From Lathyrus oleraceus (Eukaryota; Streptophyta; Magnoliopsida; Fabales; Fabaceae): a stretch of DNA of 64,000 bases. The DNA lies in contig NC_066579.1 in the NCBI RefSeq assembly GCF_024323335.1, positions 354,151,400-354,215,399 on the forward strand, given 5' to 3'. A model generated the notes under the pieces. The model was not told the origin of the DNA. It ran no database searches and saw nothing but the letters and a program-made list of their open reading frames with translations. Of this stretch, positions 37,324 through 48,523 are shown piece by piece. Each line of letters starts with the position of its first letter. Position 1 is the stretch's first letter. The position numbers and the translations under genes were made by a program.

Positions 37324-38968
37324 ATGGCGGCCATTCCAGAGTTGAAGAGGAAGACTTGCACCTACAGCTTTTACCGTGAGCCGTTGGCATCTTTGGAAGA
37401 ATTGGGTAATCTCGTGACCGACCGTAATCAGAAAGTTTTTGATGATCAGTATGGGGATATCTTGGCATTGTTGAAGATGGTGGTTGATCTGGTACCTCTG
37501 CAGACTCTCTTACAGTTCTATGATCCGGTACCATCTAGCTCCCACTCTTGAAGAGTATTCCATCCTTATGAATGTCCGAATCAAAAATCGAGTACCTTTC
37601 CTCGATGTGCCAAAGGAGGTGGATTTCAAAGTTGTCGCTAAGGCTCTTTACTTGAGCATCAAGGAAGTGAGCGATAATTGGAAACCAAGCGGTGATGTTG
37701 TGGGCTTATCCTTGAAGTTCTTGGTAAGGATGGATAAGGAAGAAGCAAAGAAAGGAAATTAGGTAGCTTTCAACGCTCAGTTGGCTGTCATGAGTTATGG
37801 AGTTATTCTGTTCCCTAGTATGCCTAATTTCGTGGACCTGGCAGCAATCACTATTTTCATTGGAGGAAACCCGGTGCCTACCTTGTTAGCTGACACCTAT
37901 TATGCGATACACAACAGGCATGGTAAGTGTGGAGCTATCAGGTGTTGTCTCCCGTTGCTATTCAAGTGGTTCTTGTCTTTTCTACCAACCAATGGACCGT
38001 TTGTGGATACTCAGAATACTCACAAATGGACTCAGAGGATCATGTCGCTCACATCTTATGATATCAAGTGGCAAGCTTATAGGATTAATATGCGCAACGT
38101 CATTATGAGTTGTGGAGAGTTTCGCAATGTTCCACTCATAGGAACTAGGGGTTGCATTAAGTACAACCCGGTTCTTTCTCTCCGTCATTTGGGTTTTGTC
38201 ATGAATGAAAGGCCGCAAGATGTCGAAATAGCTGAAAATGTGTACTTTGAGAAACGGAGCGATCCAACAAGATTGGAGCAAGTGGGAAAAACTTGGGAGA
38301 ATATTGGTATAAAAGATGGATCTGTTTTAGGGAGGAAGTTTGCAATTGCTATGCCTGCTTACACTGAGTGGGTCAAGGAAAGAGTTGGGACTTTGATGCT
38401 ACCATATGACCGGATGGAACCATTACAGGAGCAACCGCCTTTGATCCTTTCTGAGAGTGTGCCTGCTGAGTATTACAAACAAGCCTTAATGGAGAATCTC
38501 CAGTTGAAAGAAAATGAACGAGAGATCCAAATGGAGTTTTACAAAGCAAGAGCTGATAGGCTGAATTTGGCTCATAAACTCAAAGGAGTGCAAGGTGAAA
38601 GTTCTAGTAGATAAAGAAACAAAAAGAGGTCCTATGATGAGATAGACACAATGTTGGATGAAGAACACCATGAATTCTTGAGATTACAAAAAGTGGAAGC
38701 CAATTACAAAAAGAAGATACGAGACTTGGAAAGACAGCTTAAGGACAAAGATACTCAGTTGAAGAAAGAGGTAGATCTGAGGCATGCAGCAGAGAGCCAG
38801 CTCAGAGGAAGTGACATCCATGCATCTCATTTCCGAGAGGAAGTTGTTGAACTCAGGGTGCAACTGAAAGAGAATCTCACCCCTCTACCTGAGTGTTCAG
38901 AGTGTGACCGATTGATGGATCAGTGCCAGTATTTGAAGACTCTCATTCCTGAAGGACGACTTCCCTAG
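37324..38968 (+). pseudogene. ORF1 of Ogre B, full length but broken
   Basis: Extra gene of Ogre elements, function unknown. From ATG 37324 the frame is open to 37525, where a net 26-base deletion relative to the copy at 28302 shifts the frame. It continues in the new frame with a stop at 37760 (a TGG tryptophan codon in the other copy, here TAG) and another at 38612. The C-terminal third (about 38500-38930) is rich in K, E, Q and L with heptad-like spacing, as expected for a coiled coil. Adding back the deletion gives about 557 codons. It ends 404 bases before gag. Confidence 0.85.
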
Positions 38969-39372
38969 TTTGTCTTGTTGTTTATTTTGAGAATCACCTC
39001 CAGGATTGTTGGATGGGATTCCTTGTTCTACACTGATGAACTAAATCTTTTCTTGAACCATGTTTGTATGAACCTTATTTCTTATGTCTATGGATGAGAT
39101 TATTGATGTTTCACTTTTGCTTCCCGTCCAGTGTATGTTGCTTCTTTGTTGTTTATGTTCCGCTTACGGGTGCAGGTTGCCATTTTTCAAAGGTAGACGA
39201 GACTCTTGAATACCTGAGAAATGATAAAACATAGCATACGCATCATACACATATCATTCTTGCATCATTACAGGTGTTCTTAAAGAGGATTTCTCATTCT
39301 TGTTCCCGTTCAAGCAGGATTGCTGAGTATCGTCCGCACCGTTACGCAACAAGGCAGAATCAATAGAAGATC
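38969..39372 (+). other. Spacer between ORF1 and gag of Ogre B
   Basis: About 400 non-coding bases. A word CATTACAG at about 39268-39275 could be a 3' splice site ahead of gag, but I could not pair it with a donor. Nothing else recognised. Confidence 0.4.
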
Positions 39373-40909
39373 ATGGATCAAGTTCAAGAAGATCTAGCAA
39401 AGATGAGGATCAACATGGCCCAGTTCATGAGTATGATACAAGGGGTACTGCAAGGGCAAGAGGAACTCCGAGCCTTGGCCCAGAGACAAGAAACTGTGAT
39501 TCCCCTTGTCGGTCAGAATCCGCCAGAAGGAACCCCTGTCAATAACACCGCTGCTGCTACCAACCCTGTCAACAACTATGCTACTGGTGACGAATTGCAT
39601 GGTATTAGAATCAATGGACAACCCATCATTACAGAGGCTGCTAATGCTCGAGCGGCACGTGCTCCAGTTCACCATCCTTCTCATTTGGTTGACAAGCAAG
39701 AAGATATGTTCACTATTCTCAATGGTGATGATGAATTTGGAAAGGTGGAAGAGAGAGATAGAAAGGTTGACGCCCTTGCTGAAAAGATTCGCGCCATGGA
39801 GTGCCAAAATTCTTTGGGCTTTGATGTTACTAACATGGGTTTAGTTGATGGGTTGAGGATCCCGTACAAGTTCAAAGCGCCATCTTTTGACAAGTACAAT
39901 GGCACTTCTTGTCCCCGAACTCATGTGCAAGCTTACTATCGGAAGATATCCGCTTATACTGATGATGAAAAAATGTGGATGTACTTTTTCCAAGACAACT
40001 TGTCTGGAGCCTCTTTGGATTGGTACATGGACTTGAAAAAAGAATCTGTCAGAAGCTGGAGAGAGTTAGGTGAAGCTTTTCTGAGGAAGTACAAGCATAA
40101 CATGGACATGGCTCCGAGCAGAACCCAGTTGCAGAGTTTGTTTCAAAAGACCGGTGAGAGTTTCAAGGAATGCGCCCAGAGGTGGCGTGAACTAGCTGCG
40201 AGAGTACAACCTCCGATGTTGGAGAGAGAATTGACTGATATGTTCATTGGAACCCTGCAAGATGTATTCATGGATCGTATGGGAAGTTGCCCATTTGGTA
40301 GTTTTTCGGATGTTGTGATTTACGGAGAAAGAACTGAAAGTCTTATCAAAGCGGGAAAAATCCAAGACCCTGGTTCTTCAAGTTCTTCAAGTGCTAAGAA
40401 ACCATTTTCAGGGGGCACCCAGAAGGAAAGAGGGTGAGACAAATGCTATATATAATCAGAGAAATGGAAACAGAGGACAACAATACCGTCAAGTTGCTGC
40501 TGTGACTATTCCAGCAACCCAACCTCAACAACAACAAAGAGGACAACCACTACAACAACAACAATGCCAATTCCAACCAAGACAAAGAATGCCAAATCGT
40601 CATTTTGATTCGTTGCCAATGACTTATGCTGAATTACTCCCTGAACTGCTCAGGTTAAAGTTTGTTGAACTTCGCACTATGGCTCCATTAACAAGGATTC
40701 TCGCTGGTTATGATGCTAATGTCCGTTGTGATTTTCATTCTGGTGCGCCAGGGCACCACATCGAGAATTGTCGGGCTTTTCACCATAAAGATCAAGATTT
40801 GATTGATGCCAAGACGATTAACTTTGCTCCTACTCCGAATGTGGTGAATAATCCTATGCCTCAGCATGGAGGGCCCAGAGTAAATGGTGTAGAAGATGGG
40901 GAAATTTGA
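39373..40909 (+). pseudogene. gag: gag of Ogre B, frameshifted
   Basis: Structural protein that packages the RNA. The start at ATG 39373 is followed by a coiled-coil-like N terminus, a P/N/T-rich linker and the capsid-like domain with FKAPSFDKYNG, FQDNLSGASLDWY and WRELAARV (about residues 170-310). The frame closes at 40435. A shift between 40391 and 40437 opens a second frame with a Q-rich stretch and a zinc-knuckle-like C-x2-H with GHHIENC (about 40729-40780), ending at 40907. A further shift near 40903 is needed to reach the protease frame. It follows ORF1 and precedes protease as in other Ogre elements. Confidence 0.85.
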
Positions 40910-42749
40910 ACTTGGTAGTCAATATTAATGATGTTCAGACTTAGTTGTTTGTAGTGAAGGAACGTCTGCTTAGAGGGGGAGTATTCCCGGGATGTGACAA
41001 AAATTGTTCAGATTCTGGTAATCATGAAAACGGTTGTGTGAAATTGAAAGAAGGTATCCAGGAATTGATGAATGAAGGTTGTTTACAGTTTGATCGAGTA
41101 GTGAAAGACAATGAAGAGGTATTGACTGTTACCATTTACTTTACACCGTCAGAAGGTTCTGTACGTGCTCCAAGAACTATTAGTGCGCCTGTGACTATTG
41201 GTACTCCTGTGACCGTAGCTGCGCCCGTGACAATATCTTTTCCGGTGACTGTTGGTGTTCCCGTGATTATTAATGCTCCAGTAACTATCAGTACTCCTAC
41301 CATCATCGCTGCTTCTAGTGGAAGACTTTTTGAGAATAGTAGAGCAATTCCGTGGCAATATGACAATGCTTTTTGTAGAAATAGAAGACCAGAGAATCAG
41401 ACCAGATCAGTAAATCATACTCCAGTGACGATTGGTTCGTCAAATAAGACTCCAGTAACAGTTGGTTCGGATGTGGGTAATGTGGGAGGACCCGGAGGAT
41501 TTACGAGAAGTGGTCGTTTGTTTGCACCACAGGTTCCGAAGGATAACAATGCTGAGGCTCTTGCTAGAACAAAAGGAAAACAAGTTGTAGTTGAAGAAGA
41601 ACCAATGCGAAAGGAAGTGCCCGAGAGTTCTTTTAAGAAGGACGTGGAGGAATTTATGAGAATTATCAAGAAGAGTGATTACAAGATCGTGGATCAGTTG
41701 AACCAGACACCGTCAAAAATCTCTATTCTCTCTCTGTTGATGTGTTCCGAGGCACATCGTAACGCCCTGTTGAAAATGTTGAATATGGTTTATGTGCCTC
41801 AAGAGATTTCTGTTAACCAGCTTGAAGGTGTTATTGCAAATGTTAACACGAGACATGGTTTGGGATTCACGGATCTAGACTTGACACCTAAGGGTCGCAA
41901 TCACAATAGAGCTCTGCATATCACGATGGAATGCAAAGGCGCGGTTTTGTCGCATGTTTTGGTTGATACTGGTTCTTCTTTGAATGTGCTTCCCAAAAAG
42001 GCTCTGAGTAAGCTTGATGTCGAAGGGGTTGGTCTCACACCAAGTGATCTTGTTGTCCGTGCTTTTGATGGATCCAAGCGATCAGTTTTTGGTGAAGTCA
42101 CGTTGCCTGTGAAGATCGGCCCGGAAGTGTTTAATATTGTCTTCTATGTGATGGATATCCAACCAGCATATAGTTGTCTGTTGGGGCATCCCTAGATACA
42201 TGGAGCCGGAGCAGTTTCTTCGACTCTCCACCAAAAGCTAAAATATGTGTGGGATGGTCAAGTTGTGACCGTGTGTGGCGAAGAGGACATCTTTGTGAGC
42301 CATTTATCCTCCTTCAAATATGTGGAGATGGATGGCGAAATTCATGAAACTCTATGTCAAGCTTTTGAGACTGTCAGTATTGAGAAGGTGGCTTTTGTTG
42401 AACAGAAGAAACCAGGTACCTCGATTGCGCCCTATAAACAAGCTCTAGAGGTCATTCATTCAGGTAACGCGGAAGGCTGGGGCAAGGTGATTGATGTGCC
42501 CGTAAAAGAAGACATGTTTGGCATTGGTTATCAGCCTTTTCAATCATCAGAGCAGGGTGTCCAGAATCAGAAAGGGCCGTGTACTTTCACTAGTGCTGGA
42601 TTGATGAATCATGGGGATGTCTTTGCAACAGACAATGGAGATGGTGACAGTGATTGTGATATGGATAATTGGGTGCGCCCGTGTGCTCCAGGGGAGAAGA
42701 TCAACAACTGGACTGCTGAAGAAATAGTCCAAGTTACTCTTCAGACAGA
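40903..42749 (+). pseudogene. pro: Protease region of Ogre B (first pol exon)
   Basis: Aspartic protease that would cut the gag-pol polyprotein. The frame opens after a stop at 40942. It contains a seven-fold 6-residue repeat (41185-41310), then a conserved region ending in the protease, with the active-site triad DTG at 41965-41973 in the context LVDTGSS and FYVMDIQPAYSCLLG near its end. A stop at 42193 falls where a tryptophan codon is expected (TGG to TAG); the frame then continues to 42749. The exon ends at a predicted donor, so the downstream stop at 42751 would lie in the intron. The protease core looks complete apart from that stop. Confidence 0.85.
41185..41310 (+). repeat. Seven 18-bp repeats coding PVTI-type hexapeptides
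   Basis: Exactly 126 bases encoding seven 6-residue units such as APVTIG, TPVTVA and FPVTVG. The DNA units differ mostly at third positions. The repeat lies in the linker upstream of the protease domain. Confidence 0.85.
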
Positions 42750-43004
42750 GTAATTTTCTTCTGTTTTTCATTGTGCATGAAAGCCCTACGCTCTGCCCAA
42801 GGCGTAGTGGTTCATTGTAGGGCCAAATCATGTTTTAAACTTTCAATGATTATCATCAATAAAGGACGTTTTGCAGTCAAATTTGTGTTCACTGTCTTTC
42901 TGTTTTTATTACTTTCATTTTTAAAACGATAAAAATGGCAATGTTTTTTTTGTGACTTTCTTGAACTCTTTTCTAAAATAAAGCATGAAACATCGTTCGT
43001 GCAG
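42750..43004 (+). other. Predicted pol intron between protease and RT
   Basis: The protease frame ends at a stop right after GAGTAATTTT, and RT opens 250 bases later. A GT donor at 42750 and an AG acceptor at 43003-43004 (GTGCAG) with T-rich sequence before it remove 255 bases and join phase 2 to phase 3, restoring one frame (…QTE then INLAD…). Removal of a small intron at this place is reported for Ogre elements. The exact splice sites are my prediction. Confidence 0.7.
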
Positions 43005-44148
43005 AATCAATCTTGCGGATTCCATTGAAAACAGTTCTGTTATGGCTCAGTATGACTTCGATAATCCCATTTACCAAGCCGAAGAGGAGAGTGAAGAAGA
43101 TTGTGAACTCCCCAAAGAATTGGCCAAACTATTGAAACAAGAGGAAAGGGTCATCCAACCTCATCAGGAAGAGTTGGAAGTCATTAACCTTGGTACTGAG
43201 GACGCAAAGAAAGAGATCAAGATAGGGGTTGCTTTAGAGGAAAAGGTCAAGAGAGGGCTGATTGAAATGCTGCAAGAATATGTGGACGTATTCGCATGGT
43301 CGTATCAAGATATGTCTGGTTTGGATACAGATATTGTGGTGCACAGGCTACCTCTCAGAGAAGATTGTCCTTCGGTAAAGCAGAAGCTTCGCAGAACTAG
43401 TCCTGATATGGCTGTCAAGATCAAAGAAGAGGTTCAGAAACAGTTGGATGCAGGTTTTCTAGCAGTTACCAATTATCCCCCTTGGGTGGCCAACATCGTA
43501 CCCGTGCCGAGGAAGGATGGTAAAGTCAGGATGTGTGTCGATTACCGAGATTTAAACAGAGCCAGTTCGAAAGATGACTTCCCATTACCTCACATTGATG
43601 TATTGGTCGATAACACTGCTCAGTTCTCGGTTTTCTCTTTCATGGATGGATTTTCTGGCTATAATCAGATCAAGATGGCGCCAAAAGACATGGAGAAGAC
43701 GACATTCATTACACCTTGGGGCACGTTCTATTATAAGGTAATGCCATTTGGGTTGAAGAACGCTGGTGCTATCTACCAAAGAGCTATGACGACTCTCTTT
43801 CATGACATGATGCACAAAGAAATTGAAGTGTACGTGGATGATATGATTGCAAAGTCTCAGACAGAAGAGGAGCACTTGGTAAACTTGCAAAAGTTGTTTG
43901 AAAGATTGAGAAAGTTCAAACTGAGGCTGAATCCAAACAAGTGTACATTTGGAGTGAGATCTAGAAAGCTGTTAGGTTTCATTGTTAGTGAGAAAGGGAT
44001 TGAGGTTGATCCAGCAAAAGTAAAAGCTATTCAAGAAAAGATCAAGCAATCAGGTGGAACAATGATTGTCAAAAAGCTTTTGATAAGATTAAAGAATATT
44101 TGCAGAAACCTCCAATTCTTATACATCCAGTTCCTGGGAGGCCTCTGA
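43005..44148 (+). pseudogene. pol: Reverse transcriptase of Ogre B
   Basis: Copies element RNA into DNA. After an acidic N terminus the RT domain runs from about 43370 to 43990, with PRKDGKVRMCVDYRDLN, FMDGFSGYNQI, MPFGLKNA and the catalytic YVDD at 43831-43842, all intact. After GIEVDPAKVKAIQE (about 44034) the expected connection region is missing: the frame turns to unrelated residues and closes at 44146. RNase H sequence resumes in another frame near 44085, so a deletion with frameshift separates them. RT itself appears complete. Confidence 0.9.
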
Positions 44149-46361
44149 TAATGTACCTTTCAGTAACAGAGAATTTGATGGGGTGTGTATTGGGACAGCA
44201 TGACGAGTCTGGTCGAAAAGAGCACGCAACATACTACCTTAGCAAAAAGTTTACCGACTGTGAAACAAGATATTCGCTGCTCGAGAAAACTTGTTGCGCT
44301 TTGGCATGGCCTGCTTGCCGACTAAGATAGTATATGTTGAACCATACTACCTTGTAGATTTCTAAGATGGACCCAGTAAAGTATATCTTTGAAAAGCCGG
44401 CTCTTACCGGACGAGTGGCTCGTTGGCAGATGGTTTTGATAGAGTATGATATCCAGTACACGTCGCAAAAGGCCATCAAGGGTAGTATTCTATCTGATTA
44501 CCTTGTCGAGCAACCAATTGATGACTATCAGACGATGATGTTTGAATTTCCCGATGAAGGTATCATGTACTTAAAGATGAAAGATTATGAAGAGCCTCTT
44601 ATCGAGGAAGGACCGGATCCCGATGACAAGTGGACACTGATGTTTGATGGGGCGGTAAATGTGAATGGAAATGGTGTTGGGGCAGTACTCATTAATCCTA
44701 AAGGTGCACACATACCTTTTTCCGCCAGATTGACTTTTGAAGTAACCAACAACGAAGCTGAGTACGAGGCCTGTATCATGGGGATTAAGGAAGCCGTCGA
44801 TCTAAGGATCAAAACTATGGACATTTATGGAGATTCTTCTCTAGTGATTAACCAAGTCAATGGAGACTGGAATACTCATCAGCCGCATTTGATTCCTTAT
44901 AGAGATTACACCAGAAGGATCCTGACTTTCTTCAAGACAGTAAAGTTGTATCATGTACCCCAAGATGAAAATCAAATGGCTGATGCCTTAGCCACATTGT
45001 CTTCCATGATTAAAGTTCATTGGCAGAATCATGTGCTACACGTTGCTGTGAATCGACTCGAGAGGCCTGCATATGTGTTTGCAGCCGAGTCTGTTATTGA
45101 TGAGAAGCTGTGGTTTTATGATATTAAGAATTTCCTCAAAAGCCAAGAGTATCCTGAAGGAGCGTCAAAGAATGACAAGAAGACACTGAGAAGGCTAGCT
45201 GGAAGCTTTTACTTGAATAAGGATGATGTGTTCTACAAGAGGAACTTTGACATGGTTCTGCTCAGATGCGTGGTTAGACACGAAGCAGACATGTTAATGC
45301 AGGAAGTACACGAGGGATCTTTCGGTACCCATGCTGGTGGTCATGCAATGGCCAAGAAGTTGTTAAGAGCCGGTTATTACTGGATAACCATGGAATCTGA
45401 TTGTTTCAAATACGCTCGGAAGTGCCACAAATGTCAGATCTATGCCGATAAAGTGCATGTACCACCAAACCCTCTGAATATTATGAATTCTCCTTGGCCA
45501 TTCGTGATGTGGGGCATCAATATGATTGGAAAGATTGAACCTACTGCTTTTAATGGACATCGCTTCATCCTAGTCGCGATTGATTACTTTACCAAGTGGG
45601 TGGAAGCAGCTTCCTATGCCAATGTTACCAGACAAGTGGTTGCTCGATTCATTAAGAAAGAAATTATCTGTCGTTATGGGGTTCCTGATAGAATCATCAC
45701 TGATAATGGTTGGAATCTAAATAACAAGATGATGAAAGAGCTTTGCAAAGACTTTAAGATCGAACACCACAATTCTTCTCCTTACAGACCAAAGATGAAT
45801 GGTGTTGTAGAGGCGGCAAACAAGAACATTAAGAAGATTGTGCAAAAGATGGTTGTGACGTACAAGGATTGGCATGAGATGTTGCCTTTCGATTTGCATG
45901 GGTTTCGTACCTCAGTGCGTACGTCAACCGGGGAAACTCCGTTTTCACTTGTGTATGGCATGGAGGCAGTCTTGCCAGTAGAAGTTGAAATCCCTTCTTT
46001 GAGGGTGATGATGGATGTAAAACTTGACGAGGCTGAGTGGGTTCAAGCCAGGTTTGATGAGTTAAATTTAATTTAGGAAAAGCGATTAGCAGCTGTGTGC
46101 CATGGACAACTATATCAGAGAAGGATGAAGAAGGCCTTTAATCAGAAAGTGCGTCCTCGAAGCTATCAGATAGGTGACTTAGTTTTGAATAGGATCCTTC
46201 CTCCCGGTACAGATAACAGGGGCAAGTGGACTCCGAATTATGAAGGTCCATATGTTGTTAAAAAGGTCTTTTCTGGTGGAGCCTTGATGCTTACAACTAT
46301 GGATGGTGAAGATTTTCCGTCTCCTGTGAATTCAGATGTAGTCAAAAAATACTTCGCATAA
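44085..46361 (+). pseudogene. pol: RNase H, second RNase H and integrase of Ogre B
   Basis: This reading frame (+3) begins with a partial gypsy RNase H (LGQHDESGRKEHATYYLSK), with stops at 44328 and near 44354. The second, Tat-specific RNase H follows from about 44630 with its four acidic motifs FDGA, NEAEYEA, GDSSLV and ADALA intact. Integrase has a HHCC finger (HAGGH and CHKC, near 45330-45436) and a core where the first acidic residue is N in WGINMIG (45519-45521). The other two, in TDNG and VVEAANK, keep the 35-residue spacing. A stop at 46074 precedes the C-terminal part, which ends at 46359. No chromodomain is seen, as expected for this lineage. Confidence 0.9.
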
Positions 46362-47639
46362 ACTGACCCGCTGGACAAAGAAAGAAAGTCCAGGAAAAAA
46401 AAGGGCATCCCGGCGAACCAAGAGAAAAAGAAAAGAAAAAGGTTCGGGCAAAAGTTAGGGATAAAGAATAAAAAAAAATATGTACACCCGGTAAGTCGAA
46501 AACCTGCAAAGGCGGCTTAGGCAAAAATGGGTATCCCGGTGGATTGAAAACCTGAAAAGGCGGTCCAGGCAAAAGAGGAATTAAAGTGAAGACTACAGTC
46601 TGAGTTATTTGTACTTCATCGCGTTTCAGTGTCTGCCATCTTGAAGGATATGATCGGTCCATTCACTCTTCTCAGAAAGCAAAGAATTTGGGGAAATTGA
46701 AGATCTATGAGTCATAACAGAATTGGAAAAATAGTGGAATGCCGTGTTCACATTGCCAATAGGATAGTTTATTTTCTCTTTTGGCGCAATTACCTCTTCC
46801 TAGGAATTGCTTCCTGATGTACTTGCCTTTATAGGCCATTTTCAATCAATAAAAGTCGTTATTCAGTCAAATTGCTCTCTTGTTTTTTTTATTTCTACTA
46901 TTTTGTTTGCAAAAAACGTCCGAATTTTTGATAAACATTGCATCTAAAAACATGAAGGCTAGACAATGACGTGCGGAAAGATAAAACATCTGAAAATCAT
47001 TTTGAATGTTGAGTACACTTGAGTATATTTTGTCCATACGATCCCCTGGGGCATGTATGTCTTGTCGTTTTGTAGGTTACTATCTTTGATTGATGGCTAA
47101 AGCAGATGAGCCAAAGTTTGTTCGAAGGAAGACTCTGTTGTTTCAACACTGTCCAGTCGTGTAAGAAGTTGGGTCGTCTAAGTCGAGTTCAGAATTTGTT
47201 TCCCCAGCATGGTCGAGAGGTTGGTGTTTTCCAAACAAGTGACCCCCCAGTTGAGTTGGTTTCTCCACCGTTCTGAGAATGTCAGACCAGTAAGTATCCT
47301 CAGCAGAATTGTTGTATGTCCCCACAGAGTTGGAAGATCGAATCAGAAATTGTGTGCTCAGTAAAGTGATCATTTGCTTTCCCAGCAGGAGTTTTCCTCC
47401 CTTTTCATCTTGCATGTGGTAATCATCATTTGCATTCGCATTCTCAAATCGCGTAGCATTTCCACTCAGTATGGAGCATTACGCCATGGAAAACTCAAAC
47501 ATATGCATACATGTATTAAACCAGATTGGATCATATCTCCGGAAGAGACAGATCATTTTTCAACATCAGTGTAGCACATTTGCAACACTCAGAATCGATA
47601 ATCCCAGTGAGATTTATTTTTTCACCAGTCCGTGAAAGG

Positions 47640-48415
47640 AAAGCTTGATTCTCTTCCGATTTAGTCACCAGTAAGTGTCTGCCTTATTTTGACATATGTA
47701 AATATCATCCTTGCGATACCGGTAAGTGTCGTGTTGATCCCCGTAAATGTCTGTGCTTTTCTTTGATGTCGGCGAACATCATCTTTCGATGTCGATAAAC
47801 GTCGAATTCCAATCGTTGGCCATCAATAAATGGCATGTCTCTCATGGTGTCTACAAAAAATCGTTATGTCAACACCCGTGTGTGTCCTTTCCTTTTTTGG
47901 TGTCGGTAAACATCATTGTTCGATGTCGGTAAACATCAACCGCTTGTTAACCATCGGTAAATGGTTTTGTCGTTTAAATAACTATGTGTTTTCGCTATCT
48001 GTAAATATCGAGTATTTCATTTTCGCCATCGGTAAATGGTTTCGTTTCATAAATGTATTCTTTCCTTGGTGTCTGTAAACATCTTTGTTCGATGTCGGTA
48101 AACATTGAGTTCCTTCCCAGTCATCGGTAAATGTCTGGTCTTGTAGCGCTTTCCTTGATAACGGTAAATATCAAATCTGTTTTGACGCTGCCATCGGTAA
48201 ATGGCCTAGCTTTCCTTGATATCGGTAAATATCAAATCTGTTTTGACGCCGCCATCGGTAAATGGCCTCGCTTTGTTTGATATCGGTAAATATCAAATTT
48301 GTTTTGAAGCCGCCATCGGTAAATGGCCTCGCTTTCTTTGATATCAGTAAATATCAATTTTGTTTTGAAGCCGCCATCGGTAAATGGCCCCGCTTTCCTT
48401 GATTCGTCACCTACA
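47640..48415 (+). repeat. Hairpin-unit tandem array in the Ogre B 3' UTR
   Basis: More than twenty short stem-loops with loop CGGTAA or close variants. Examples: GATGT-CGGTAA-ACATC (47922-47937), AACCAT-CGGTAA-ATGGTT (47949-47966), GCCAT-CGGTAA-ATGGC (48190-48205) and TTGATAT-CGGTAA-ATATCAA (48216-48235). The right part is a regular 61-base array (GCCATCGG at 48190, 48251, 48312 and 48373), each unit holding one GCCAT and one TTGATAT hairpin. The left part is irregular and more diverged. 3' UTRs of Ogre-type elements are known to carry variable tandem repeats. Confidence 0.9.
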
Positions 48416-48505
48416 GAGTGCAAATTCTCCGGTTCTTTTGGTATTCAATCCCTATTTACCTTGAAAGTCTGATAGCCGCTGCTTTCATCCGTTCAGGTTC
48501 ACAGT

Positions 48506-48523
48506 TGATTGAATAGGGGCAAT
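48506..48523 (+). other. Polypurine tract region of Ogre B
   Basis: GATTGAATAGGGGCAAT immediately before the 3' LTR start TGTAGCCCTC at 48524. It is short and impure, but its position is exact. Confidence 0.6.

Larger units (their letters stand above)
36122..38088 (+). repeat. Second copy of the duplicated Ogre B segment
   Basis: Repeats 26913-28888: the Ogre LTR tail (36122-36507), primer site, leader and ORF1 start. It continues past the repeat end into the rest of Ogre B, so this is the copy joined to the coding region. It differs by a net 26-base deletion near 37527 and one extra 17-base leader unit. Confidence 0.9.
46362..48523 (+). other. 3' untranslated region of Ogre B
   Basis: About 2.16 kb without conserved coding. 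Near 46490-46580 there are two similar blocks with CCCGGT, GAAAACCTG and GGCAAAA words, a feature I recall from other Ogre 3' UTRs. From about 47640 a hairpin-repeat array takes over. It ends in the polypurine tract at 48506-48523. Confidence 0.75.

Noticed and set aside
47690..48415. Possible CRISPR-like array
   Set aside because: Units are contiguous palindromic repeats without unique spacers, in a plant retrotransposon 3' UTR; no cas genes.
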